Position numbers and translations under genes: made by a program
Source of the DNA: Chitinophaga pollutisoli
Lineage (GTDB): Bacteria; Bacteroidota; Bacteroidia; Chitinophagales; Chitinophagaceae
Direction: 5' to 3'
Length of the DNA stretch: 64,000 nucleotides
Assembly: GCF_038396755.1 (NCBI RefSeq)
Contig: NZ_CP149822.1
Span: 1,364,001-1,428,000 of the forward strand
Part shown: one piece after another, positions 41,749 through 49,619 of the stretch
How positions within the stretch are numbered: position 1 is the stretch's first letter
Layout: each line of letters begins with the position of its first letter
Notes under the pieces: model-generated
What the model was told of the DNA's origin: nothing
Database searches by the model: none
What the model saw: the letters and a program-made list of their open reading frames with translations, nothing else

Positions 41749-42347
41749 ATGCTTATAGTATGAAGACAATGCAGAAAGCCCGGACTTTGATGCCGGTTAC
41801 AAATTTTTTTCGGGGCCAGTTGCTGGCGGAGGGATTTGAGGGCTACGGACAGTTGGAAGTAGACGGTATTGAGGGTAATCCCCAGTTTCTCCGCAATTTC
41901 GGCGGGATCGAGGCCATTGATCCTGCTGAGGAGGAAGATTTCGCGGCAGCGGGGGGCCAGGGAGCGGAGGGATTGCATCAGTTCCTGCTGGAAGAAAATG
42001 TAATCGGCGGCTTCGTAAAAGGATTGCCCGTCGGCCTGGAATTGCAGGATTTCCTCACCGATATGGCGCTTGCGCCTTTTCAGCTCATTAATGCACTGGT
42101 TGGTGATGGCGCGGTACAGGTAATTGCGGACCTGGCCGGTGATGACGATCTGCTCTCCTTTGTCCCATAGGTGCGCGAAAAGATTATGTACCATATCTTT
42201 GGCCAGGCTGCTGTCTTTCACCCACCGGTAGGCCAGCAGGTATAGCGCTTCGCTGTAGGTTGTGTATAACTCCTGGAAGACAGCTACATCCCGGTTACGC
42301 AGTGCGTCGTTGGCTGAGTCGGCAGAGATGTTCGATTCCTCCTTCAT
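41673..42347 (-). CDS. ECF RNA polymerase sigma factor (C-terminus probably misread)
   Basis: Region 2 (FQELYTTYSEALYLLAYRWV, KDMVHNLFAHLW) and region 4 (REIFLLSRINGLDPAEIAEK, LNTVYFQLSVALKSLR) make a typical Bacteroidota ECF-sigma. As written it is 224 residues and its last ~45 residues run into the FecR gene with an implausible tail. The change occurs in a seven-base T run (41804-41810). One more base would give APKKNL and a stop at 41797, leaving a normal 48-base gap to FecR. I think the true protein is about 182 residues. It should transcribe the SusC-SusD-GH18 operon when released by FecR. Confidence 0.88.
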   Translation of the reverse strand: MKEESNISADSANDALRNRDVAVFQELYTTYSEALYLLAYRWVKDSSLAKDMVHNLFAHLWDKGEQIVITGQVRNYLYRAITNQCINELKRRKRHIGEEILQFQADGQSFYEAADYIFFQQELMQSLRSLAPRCREIFLLSRINGLDPAEIAEKLGITLNTVYFQLSVALKSLRQQLAPKKICNRHQSPGFLHCLHTISIWKTTCPNSLSTTSPTALTRRKPGK

Positions 42348-42422
42348 TCCCGTAATAATACAAAATATTCAAATACTTTCCTGTTGGGTTTGCCGTTCCC
42401 TTCCGGTATCAAAATTAGGGGT

Positions 42423-42430
42423 TAACTTTG
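42423..42430 (+). promoter_or_regulatory. -7 box (TAACTTTG) for the SDR gene at 42439
   Basis: TAACTTTG fits TAnnTTTG and ends 8 bases before ATG 42439. This supports that start over the upstream in-frame ATG at 42262, which lies inside the divergent sigma gene. Confidence 0.45.
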
Positions 42431-42438
42431 CCCCCCAA

Positions 42439-43173
42439 ATGCCCTCCATGCAACCAGGACCCGTACTTATCCTTGGCGCCAATTCCGATGTGGCAAAGGC
42501 CGCCATCGTACAATACGCCGCCAAAGGCCATCACATCATGGCAGCCTCCCGCAACACAGCGGAGCTGGCCGCTTTCGTGCAATCATCCGTTACGGGCCCC
42601 GGGCGGGTGAGCGTCCTGTCCTTCGACGCGGCTGATTTCGCGAGCCATGCGGGTTTCTACCAGTCGTTGCCCGAAAAACCGCAGACCGTCGTGTATGCGG
42701 CCGGATATCTTCATCCCAACGAAGCGGCTATGCTGGATTTCGAAGGGAGTTACCGGATGATGCAGGTGCATTACGCAGGCGCGGTATCCATCCTCAATAT
42801 CATCGTCACCGATACCGCAAACACACGGCTGGAAAGGATCGTGGGTCTATCCTCCTTGTCCGGCGTGCGGGGGCGGAAAAGCAATTTCATTTACGGGAGC
42901 ACCAAATCCGCGTTCACACAATACCTCGCCGGCCTCCGGCAATACCTGTTCAGCCGGAAAGTGACGGTGAATGTAATCGTGGCGGGATACATCAGGAGCA
43001 AGATGACGGCTGGCCTGCCGCTGCCGGAATCCCTCATGCTGGAGCCCGCTTTCATCGCCAACGCGGTGGTCAACGCCGGGAAGCGGTTCACGATTGTACC
43101 GGGCTTCAAATGGAAGCTGATTTACCTCGTGCTGAAATATTCGCCGGAACGCCTGGTGGCGAAGCTTCCATAA
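42439..43173 (+). CDS. SDR-family oxidoreductase (DprE2-like)
   Basis: 244 residues. The N-terminus MPSMQPGPVLILGANSDVAK gives the Rossmann glycine motif in the GANSDVA form typical of the DprE2/epimerase-type short-chain dehydrogenases. VVYAAGYL sits at the NAG position, and catalytic residues appear as GLSSLSG and YGSTKSA (Tyr-x3-Lys). The C-terminus is hydrophobic (WKLIYLVLKYSPERL). Such enzymes reduce keto-sugars on lipid carriers or similar substrates, but the role here is unknown. It is a lone plus-strand gene between two minus-strand loci. Confidence 0.82.
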   Translation: MPSMQPGPVLILGANSDVAKAAIVQYAAKGHHIMAASRNTAELAAFVQSSVTGPGRVSVLSFDAADFASHAGFYQSLPEKPQTVVYAAGYLHPNEAAMLDFEGSYRMMQVHYAGAVSILNIIVTDTANTRLERIVGLSSLSGVRGRKSNFIYGSTKSAFTQYLAGLRQYLFSRKVTVNVIVAGYIRSKMTAGLPLPESLMLEPAFIANAVVNAGKRFTIVPGFKWKLIYLVLKYSPERLVAKLP

Positions 43174-43174
43174 A

Positions 43175-43204
43175 AAAACGCCTTGCAAGACTGCAAAGCG
43201 TTTT
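43175..43204. terminator. Bidirectional terminator between convergent genes
   Basis: AAAACGC...GCGTTTT stem extended by TTGCA/TGCAA, immediately after the SDR stop and before the end of the convergent lipoprotein gene. A and T runs on both sides suit both directions. Confidence 0.8.
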
Positions 43205-43230
43205 ATGTGCTAAGTTATCTTCGGCTATAA

Positions 43231-43782
43231 TTATTGCATGACTTGTCGAAGCGCGGCTTCTTTTTCTCCGTTCCAGTAAGCACAATCCAGTTCCATCAAC
43301 ACGGAAGTATAAGGCAACTTTTCGTCCGTCTTCACCACCACCACGCGGAACAAGCCCGCCGCCGCATCCAGTTTGGCGAATATGGAATCATGCAGCATTT
43401 CGCGCACCATGCTCCCCGCGAGCAAGGCATTCACCGAATCGCGGAACGCGCCGATGCCCGTACTTTGTGCTTCCGCGATGAAACCCAATTCCTTATCGCG
43501 GTACAAAATGGGTGTAACATGACCAGGCGCCTTCACCATGGCGAGCACTTCCTTCAGAACGGGCAGCAAACGCTCTCCGGAATTGATGTAGGTGATGCCC
43601 GGTGATTTGAGTTCCGGGAAAGCCTGATCCGCCACGATGATCCAGTTGCGGTGGCCCAGCAGCGGTAATTGATCCGCCAAGCGTTGCCGCCAGGAACCAT
43701 TGCTTTCCGGCGCTTTCGCGCCACATGCCGCCAGCAGCGGGAACGCCAGCACAAAAGCCGCTTTTATTACTCTTCCTGTCAT
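43231..43782 (-). CDS. RbsD/FucU-like lipoprotein
   Basis: 183 residues with a lipoprotein signal (KAAFVLAFPLLAACG). The mature part has LPLLGHRNWIIVADQAFP, which resembles the GH...IVIADANFP signature of ribose pyranase and fucose mutarotase, and a late ELDCAYWNG where those families carry an active-site Tyr. If the fold assignment is right it could interconvert sugar anomers or bind sugars at the cell surface. It is the last gene of the GH116 locus, with its start adjoining the GH116 stop. Assigned by motif resemblance only; a binding rather than catalytic role is possible. Confidence 0.6.
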   Translation of the reverse strand: MTGRVIKAAFVLAFPLLAACGAKAPESNGSWRQRLADQLPLLGHRNWIIVADQAFPELKSPGITYINSGERLLPVLKEVLAMVKAPGHVTPILYRDKELGFIAEAQSTGIGAFRDSVNALLAGSMVREMLHDSIFAKLDAAAGLFRVVVVKTDEKLPYTSVLMELDCAYWNGEKEAALRQVMQ

Positions 43783-46461
43783 TTATGCCAATTGAATCTT
43801 TAAAGTTTCTCCTTCCTTCAGTTGCAGGGTTTGCGGGAAACGGATGGTCACTTCCTCCCCGTTGCGGTCCAGGCTGGCGGGAATTTTCCTCCCTCCCACC
43901 GTCGCCGTTACGGCCGATGCGGCCGCCTTCAAACGCAGGGTACGCAGCTGAAGGGCTCCATAACCCAGCGAAACGCTGCAACGCCATCCGCCTTTGCCGC
44001 TCTGCTGGCTGAAGGTGCCCCAGCCTTCCGCCGCTGTAAACGGTGCGCGGAATTGTTGCTTTCCGAATGCCGGCGCAAAGCGCAGGTCGCCTTTGGGGCC
44101 GTGGTATTCGAATCCGCACGCCGTAATAAACGTGCCGTAGCTCGCCATCGCCCGGGCATAGTGGTCGCTGCACTCGATCTCGTTGTAAGGGTTGCGTTTG
44201 GCCGCGTGATACCGGTCGTGGATGGCGCGCGTCAGCACCAACGCTTCGTCGGTCATCCCTTCGGCCATCATGTGGCTGGCCACCTGGTGCTCAAACCCTG
44301 ACATGCACTCATGGAAATACCCCAGCTGCCAGGTGACGTTTTCGCCGAAGGGCTTTTCCTCGTTATGCGGATTGGTGTTCATGATCATACCGCCTTCTCC
44401 TTCCAGCGCGTAAGGCCGGCCACCGATGTGCGTTTTGATATATGGCCCCACATCCATCGTGAAATTGTATTTCCAAAGGGAGCGCAGGGCGGAAAGCGTT
44501 TGTTCCTTATCCCATAACCTGCCCAACCCCACCTGGAAAGCCCAGCTCTGGCCATACACCTGGTCGATGTGGCAGGTGTTGTAAGAACCCAGTTTCTTGC
44601 GGCCCTGGACCGCGTCGGGCCGGTGAATGAAATATTCGCCGTTGAACAGGTGCTTCGACATATTCGCGCTACCTTTTTCTACGTAATCGCGGCAGCGGGC
44701 GGCAAATGCCGTATCCTCCACTTCTTCCGCCATGTATTGCGCGGCGCGGGCCGCGGCGATGCAAAGCCCCACGATCCAGGCGATTTCGCCTTCCCAAACC
44801 GCGTCCAGCGTGTTTTCCATCGGTGTATCCGTCATGCCGTCGCCATTCTTATCCTGCGCCAGCATGAAGTTCACCGCTTTTTTGATCTGCGTCCAGTTAC
44901 GGCGGAGGAACGCGTCGCTGGCGCTCATCTGGTGCTCGCGATAAATGCGGAGAATAGTGCCCGCCTGCCCGTCGATAGCCGGCCGGTGCTCATATTCCGC
45001 GCGGAAGATAATCCCGCCGTCGTCCTGCATGGCATTGCCGAGGTCGGTGCGCTGGCGGGTATCGCTTTCGAGCGACGGGAAAATGCGCCCCATCGCCTGC
45101 GCGTACTGCCACACGTGCGTGCAGGTACCCTCGCAGGCGTTCACGCCTTCCCAACCCCAGAAGCGCCCGTTGGCGAAACGGTAGGTATTGGCGGTGGCAA
45201 GGGTGCCGATATTGAGCAGCGCCCGCTCCAGGAACCAGTGCGGCAGCGTGGAGTCGTAATAGGTTTTGTGCCAGCGAAGCGTTTGGCCCCAGAGCCTTGT
45301 AAACTGCTCCGCCAGGTAATCGGCCACAGAGGCGGCGTTTTTAAACCGGCTTGCATACAGGTATCCTTCTGCCGCGTCTTTCAGTTTGGAAGTTTTTTTC
45401 AGGGGATGATTGAAGTGCCAGGTGAGGATGAACTGCGCCTCCACGACAGCTCCCGGCGCCAGCTGCTTTTTCGGGCCGGCGATGGAAGCCACTAATTTTG
45501 CATCCGCTTCCGCCGTGGCGCTGTCGGCCTGCGTCGTAAAGAAATCCGCAGTCACAGGCCAGGGATGTGCATTGGCATTGGCCGTGGCGCCCTCACCAAT
45601 GTAAGCGATGCAGGTGGTGCCGTCGTCGGGCCGGGAAAATTCTGCCGTTTTGTCCATCTTCGAACTAACGCGTGTATATCCATTCCCTTTGGCTACGTGG
45701 TTCCACTTCTCACCTTCACCTTTCTTCGCGGAAATCTTCCGCGCGCCGTTCTCCAGCCATCCCGCTACCGCCGCGCGCACCGGCTGCGCGGAAATATTTT
45801 TGATGCTGATATCGAACACCGTGGCGGGGAGGCCGCTGTTATCGGCATCCAGGGGAATGAAGATCCCTCCGCCCCGGAGCGTCGCTTCCAGTGGGAACTT
45901 CCTATGCCTGTATCGCACGGTGGCTACGGGGTATGTGGCTTCGAAGCTCACTTCTTCCCAATCTTCCTCGCGTAATTCTGCGATCATCGTTTTACCGCCA
46001 GTTTCCACCATTACGGCAAAACCCTGGTCCAGCACGCGGCGGTTGGCCGCGATGGCGGGTTCCACGTAACTGGCGCCGTCGCGGTTGCGGATTTGCCGGT
46101 CGGCCACACCATCGTTCCATAGCACTGTTTTGGGCTCGATGCCCTCGCGCTCGTCGTTATAAATGCTCCAGAGCCACAGGCGGCCGTCGCCGCCGAGGTA
46201 CACCGTTCCGGCATGGAGCCCGCCTGCCGGCATGCCGATATAGCGCAGTTCGTTTTTCGATTTCGTGTAAGTGGTCGGTTTCGTGCGCTGGTACAACGAA
46301 CGCACCCAGGCGGGATCGAGTTGTTTGTTGGCCGGGATGTTATGCACCGGGAGCAACACGCCGGAATAAGGCGGCTTCGGCGAAGCGAGCGCTTCCAGCC
46401 GGAGGCTGAACAATCCTGCCGCGGCGAGGCCCGCCTGGCGGATAAAACTTCTTCTTTCCAT
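43783..46461 (-). CDS. GH116-family glycoside hydrolase (GBA2-like)
   Basis: 892 residues. It has a twin-arginine-like leader (ERRSFIRQAGLAAAGLFSL). The N-terminal beta domain includes YIGMPAGGLHAGTVYLGGDG, the family signature. The (alpha/alpha)6 catalytic domain includes ANTYRFANGRFWGWEGVNAC, EGTCTHVWQYAQAMGRIFPS, and DKNGDGMTDTPMENTLDAVW, where the conserved Asp acid/base is expected. GH116 enzymes are retaining beta-glucosidases/xylosidases or glucosylceramidases. It follows SusC, SusD and a surface lipoprotein in one operon, suggesting beta-linked oligosaccharides as substrate. Folding before Tat export would fit a periplasmic enzyme. Confidence 0.88.
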   Translation of the reverse strand: MERRSFIRQAGLAAAGLFSLRLEALASPKPPYSGVLLPVHNIPANKQLDPAWVRSLYQRTKPTTYTKSKNELRYIGMPAGGLHAGTVYLGGDGRLWLWSIYNDEREGIEPKTVLWNDGVADRQIRNRDGASYVEPAIAANRRVLDQGFAVMVETGGKTMIAELREEDWEEVSFEATYPVATVRYRHRKFPLEATLRGGGIFIPLDADNSGLPATVFDISIKNISAQPVRAAVAGWLENGARKISAKKGEGEKWNHVAKGNGYTRVSSKMDKTAEFSRPDDGTTCIAYIGEGATANANAHPWPVTADFFTTQADSATAEADAKLVASIAGPKKQLAPGAVVEAQFILTWHFNHPLKKTSKLKDAAEGYLYASRFKNAASVADYLAEQFTRLWGQTLRWHKTYYDSTLPHWFLERALLNIGTLATANTYRFANGRFWGWEGVNACEGTCTHVWQYAQAMGRIFPSLESDTRQRTDLGNAMQDDGGIIFRAEYEHRPAIDGQAGTILRIYREHQMSASDAFLRRNWTQIKKAVNFMLAQDKNGDGMTDTPMENTLDAVWEGEIAWIVGLCIAAARAAQYMAEEVEDTAFAARCRDYVEKGSANMSKHLFNGEYFIHRPDAVQGRKKLGSYNTCHIDQVYGQSWAFQVGLGRLWDKEQTLSALRSLWKYNFTMDVGPYIKTHIGGRPYALEGEGGMIMNTNPHNEEKPFGENVTWQLGYFHECMSGFEHQVASHMMAEGMTDEALVLTRAIHDRYHAAKRNPYNEIECSDHYARAMASYGTFITACGFEYHGPKGDLRFAPAFGKQQFRAPFTAAEGWGTFSQQSGKGGWRCSVSLGYGALQLRTLRLKAAASAVTATVGGRKIPASLDRNGEEVTIRFPQTLQLKEGETLKIQLA

Positions 46462-46479
46462 AGTCTCTTTTTTATCAGG

Positions 46480-47640
46480 CTACAACGGCAGCCAGTATTT
46501 GTAACCCTTGCCCCGCACCTGTTCCCAGCTTTGCGGCTGGTAGATGGTACCGCTTCGCACGGTTTCCAGCGTAAGGTCGGAGCTTTCGAAAGTCAGCACA
46601 TCGGTATAATCCTCACCGATTACGTTTTTGTAATGCAACGTGAGCGTTTTCAGGCGAGGATCATAAAAATTCTCTTCACTCACCCCTTGCGTAGTGGCAT
46701 AAGCGAAGGTATAAAAAGGAAAATCGTTATTACCGGAAAGGATCGGATCCAAGCGGTACACGCCGAAGTTACGGTCGACCAGGGTCAGCAGGTTGTACAT
46801 GTATCCCGCGCTATGGAAACCGAACATCTCGAAGCTCCAGCCCGCCGTTCCCCAGATCATGTATTTGTCTTTCAGCTGCGGATCGTCGGTCACGCTGAGC
46901 GGCGTAATATACTTGTACTTCCGTACGCGCCCGTCGCTATTGTTTTCCCCGGGATTGCTCATGATCATCACGGAAGTATAGCGGCCGGCAGGGATTTTTG
47001 GAATGGGGAGGCCCGACCAGTTCACCGTTTTGCCTTCATTCACCCGCAACCCGGCCACCATGAAATTGGTGTACTGCCGGCTCAGCGGAACATTTTCGGC
47101 ACGGAGGATTTTCAAGGGGAAGGCGTACTTCCCGTATTGCGCCATTTTACTCCTTTCAACCGGTACGGTAAAAATCAACCCCACGGAAGAACTGCCCTTC
47201 GGGACGTTCACCACGAACCCGTTTTCTTTTTCGTCGAACGGGATGCTGGAGGTATACTCCGTGGCGGCGGGGACAACCATTTCGGTATTCTTCAGGATAT
47301 TGTAATCTTCCAGCGCTTCCTGATCAAACCCCACAACGATCTTCATGTCCTGCGCCGCGGGCAGCGAACCGCCGATGCCGACTTTGAACTTGATTTCGGC
47401 CATGAACGTTTTCTCGTCGATAATGGTATCGGAATCGTATTGTTCGTTGAGATACTTCAGCGTATCCATGAAAGTATGCACCTCGATATCGGTGATTTCC
47501 CTTTCCGCGGCGGAAGTGGATTCCGCGGAAATGATGTAAGCTTCCTGCTTGTAGAATTCCTTATTCTCGTAGTCGTTTTTCCCGCAGCCCTGCATGGCGG
47601 CGGCGAAGAGCGCGAAATATAAAATACGAATGCGTTTCAT
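46480..47640 (-). CDS. DUF1735/DUF4361-type surface glycan-binding lipoprotein
   Basis: 386 residues from ATG 47640, giving lipoprotein signal MKRIRILYFALFAAAMQGC. The N-terminal half is a BT_3987-like beta sandwich (DUF1735; VVGFDQEALEDYN and VNVPKGSSSVGLIFTVPV). The C-terminal half resembles DUF4361 and ends EQVRGKGYKYWLPL. Such proteins are SusE/SusF-like surface binders or peptidase-like accessory proteins encoded after SusD. It lies 20 bases after the SusD stop and before GH116, so it is part of the same locus. Confidence 0.82.
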   Translation of the reverse strand: MKRIRILYFALFAAAMQGCGKNDYENKEFYKQEAYIISAESTSAAEREITDIEVHTFMDTLKYLNEQYDSDTIIDEKTFMAEIKFKVGIGGSLPAAQDMKIVVGFDQEALEDYNILKNTEMVVPAATEYTSSIPFDEKENGFVVNVPKGSSSVGLIFTVPVERSKMAQYGKYAFPLKILRAENVPLSRQYTNFMVAGLRVNEGKTVNWSGLPIPKIPAGRYTSVMIMSNPGENNSDGRVRKYKYITPLSVTDDPQLKDKYMIWGTAGWSFEMFGFHSAGYMYNLLTLVDRNFGVYRLDPILSGNNDFPFYTFAYATTQGVSEENFYDPRLKTLTLHYKNVIGEDYTDVLTFESSDLTLETVRSGTIYQPQSWEQVRGKGYKYWLPL

Positions 47641-47660
47641 GTTTGTTGGATTAAAAGGTA

Positions 47661-49610
47661 CTACCATCCGGGACTCTGCGTCATCGTGCCCCAATAATTG
47701 GCTACTTCTTCAAACGGAATGGGCAGGAAGTAGTTTTTGGGTCGGAAGATGTATCCGTCTATCACCGCGCGGTCGTAGAAACTACCGTCGGGCGCTGTAA
47801 AATTGCAACCGTATACAAGCCCGCCCATGCCCTGGCTGTTACCCCATTTATCGCGGGTCGTTTTGCCGGCGTCTTTCCACCGGCGCGAATCGAAATACCG
47901 CTTCCCTTCGAATGCGAATTCCACATGTTTTTCGCGTTTGATCCGCTCGCGGGTCACTTCCTGGCTGGCGGGCGTATATCCCGGAAGGCCGGCACGGAAA
48001 CGGATGAGGTTGAGGTATTTCAACACATCGGGGTTCCCCGGTTCGATCTCGTTCAAGGCTTCGGCATAGCTGAGATAGATTTCCGCCAGGCGCAGCACAT
48101 AATAAGGCTTGTCACTGCTCCCACGCGACCGCAGATCGTCTTCCGCCACCCATTTCACGATGGAATATCCGGTACGGATGGAAGGACGGTCCGACTGGAT
48201 GAACCCGTCCATGGCATTCGCTTTATAATCCGCGTAATACAATGTGCCGTTGTTCTGCTCATATCCCCGCCCGATAAACCCAACGGTCGCGTAAAAACGC
48301 GCTTCCCGGTTGAGGACGCGGTTCGGCACCTTGGCGTTGGTGTTCGACAATTTGAATCCGGTGATGATGGGCGTATGCGCTTCCTTTCCGCTGCCACTGA
48401 TGTAATATCCATCGCCGTTTTCGGCGATGCCGATGTCGTTATAGAGACTATTGTCCTCTTCCCCGATGGTGGCGCCGTTGTTCATGAAAAACGCGTCCAC
48501 CATTTTCTGTGTGGCACACAGCACGCCTTTCACAGCGCCATCTTCCCCGTTGTTGTAATTCCGAGGGAAGCCCAGCAGCGACAGGTGGTCTGTCTGGTAA
48601 CCCAGGTTCACCTGCCAGATACCTTCCTGGTTCCAATAGGTATCGCCGCCGGAAAAAAGCTCTTTGAAAGACCGGTAAGGATCGATGCCGGCGGGGCCGT
48701 TGGGCCAGGCCACGGTGTTGCCGGGAAAATTACCCAACGGAACCGTGGTATAACCCTGGTTGGCCGGAGCCGTATGCAGGTCGAACACCCCGAGGTCGAT
48801 CACCGCTTTGGCCGCATTGGCAGCTTTGCGCCACTTTTCCGGATCGCTTGCGGTGGAAAAATAATTGCGGCCCTTCGCATCTTTGAACCCGCTATAATCC
48901 GGGTTTCCATTTACCAGCGGACTCGCGTCCCAAAGTAAAACCATCGCTTTCAGCGCCATGGCGGCTTCTTTGGAAGGACGGCCCACTTCCGACACCAGGA
49001 TGCGGTCTTTCTCCGGCAATTCCGTGGCGCATTTATCCAGTTCCGCGATCAGGAAGTTGACACATTCTTCCTCGGTGTTCCGGTTAGTCGGCATGGCCGA
49101 TTCATCCGAATAATCCACCGTTTTCTCCACAATCGGGAAAGGTCCGTACAACTGCAACAGGTTGTAATAATAGAAAGCACGGAGGAAGCGCGCATCAGCG
49201 GCATATCCTTCCACTTCTCCCGGCACCAGCAGCTTGTCGTTCGCTTTGTGGTGATTTTCCAGGAAGAGGTTGCAGGTGCGGATCGCCCGGTAAGCATTCG
49301 CCCAGAAATTGAACAATACGTTATCCGCATTGAATTTCCCCTGCGCGAACACGAGGCTGGTATATACATCGCGCCCTGCATGGCCTTCGTCGTAATTGGT
49401 ATTGAAAGGCCAGGTGTACGCCATGTCCGTATAGTTCGGGATGTGGCCGTAGCAGGCAGCCCAGGCCTTTCGGATGTCGATACGCTGCGTCCAGATATCG
49501 TTGAGATTGTTCACCTCGTGAAGGTATTCGTCGGCCTCGAGGTAATTACAACTTACGGATTGCATGGCGAGCAATACGATGGTTGATATTTTAAGTATGC
49601 TATTTTTCAT
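47661..49610 (-). CDS. SusD/RagB-family outer-membrane lipoprotein
   Basis: 649 residues from ATG 49610, with signal KISTIVLLAMQSVSCN. Family blocks: WTQRIDIRKAWAACYGHIPN, AIRTCNLFLENHHKAN, DARFLRAFYYYNLLQLYGPF, YVLRLAEIYLSYAEALNEIE, and the terminal RIKREKHVEFAFEGKRYFDS RRWKD region. It belongs to the RagB-type branch with four TPR units and partners the SusC at 49620, whose stop is 9 bases away. The ligand is probably the GH116 substrate. Confidence 0.94.
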   Translation of the reverse strand: MKNSILKISTIVLLAMQSVSCNYLEADEYLHEVNNLNDIWTQRIDIRKAWAACYGHIPNYTDMAYTWPFNTNYDEGHAGRDVYTSLVFAQGKFNADNVLFNFWANAYRAIRTCNLFLENHHKANDKLLVPGEVEGYAADARFLRAFYYYNLLQLYGPFPIVEKTVDYSDESAMPTNRNTEEECVNFLIAELDKCATELPEKDRILVSEVGRPSKEAAMALKAMVLLWDASPLVNGNPDYSGFKDAKGRNYFSTASDPEKWRKAANAAKAVIDLGVFDLHTAPANQGYTTVPLGNFPGNTVAWPNGPAGIDPYRSFKELFSGGDTYWNQEGIWQVNLGYQTDHLSLLGFPRNYNNGEDGAVKGVLCATQKMVDAFFMNNGATIGEEDNSLYNDIGIAENGDGYYISGSGKEAHTPIITGFKLSNTNAKVPNRVLNREARFYATVGFIGRGYEQNNGTLYYADYKANAMDGFIQSDRPSIRTGYSIVKWVAEDDLRSRGSSDKPYYVLRLAEIYLSYAEALNEIEPGNPDVLKYLNLIRFRAGLPGYTPASQEVTRERIKREKHVEFAFEGKRYFDSRRWKDAGKTTRDKWGNSQGMGGLVYGCNFTAPDGSFYDRAVIDGYIFRPKNYFLPIPFEEVANYWGTMTQSPGW

Positions 49611-49619
49611 ACACATTTT

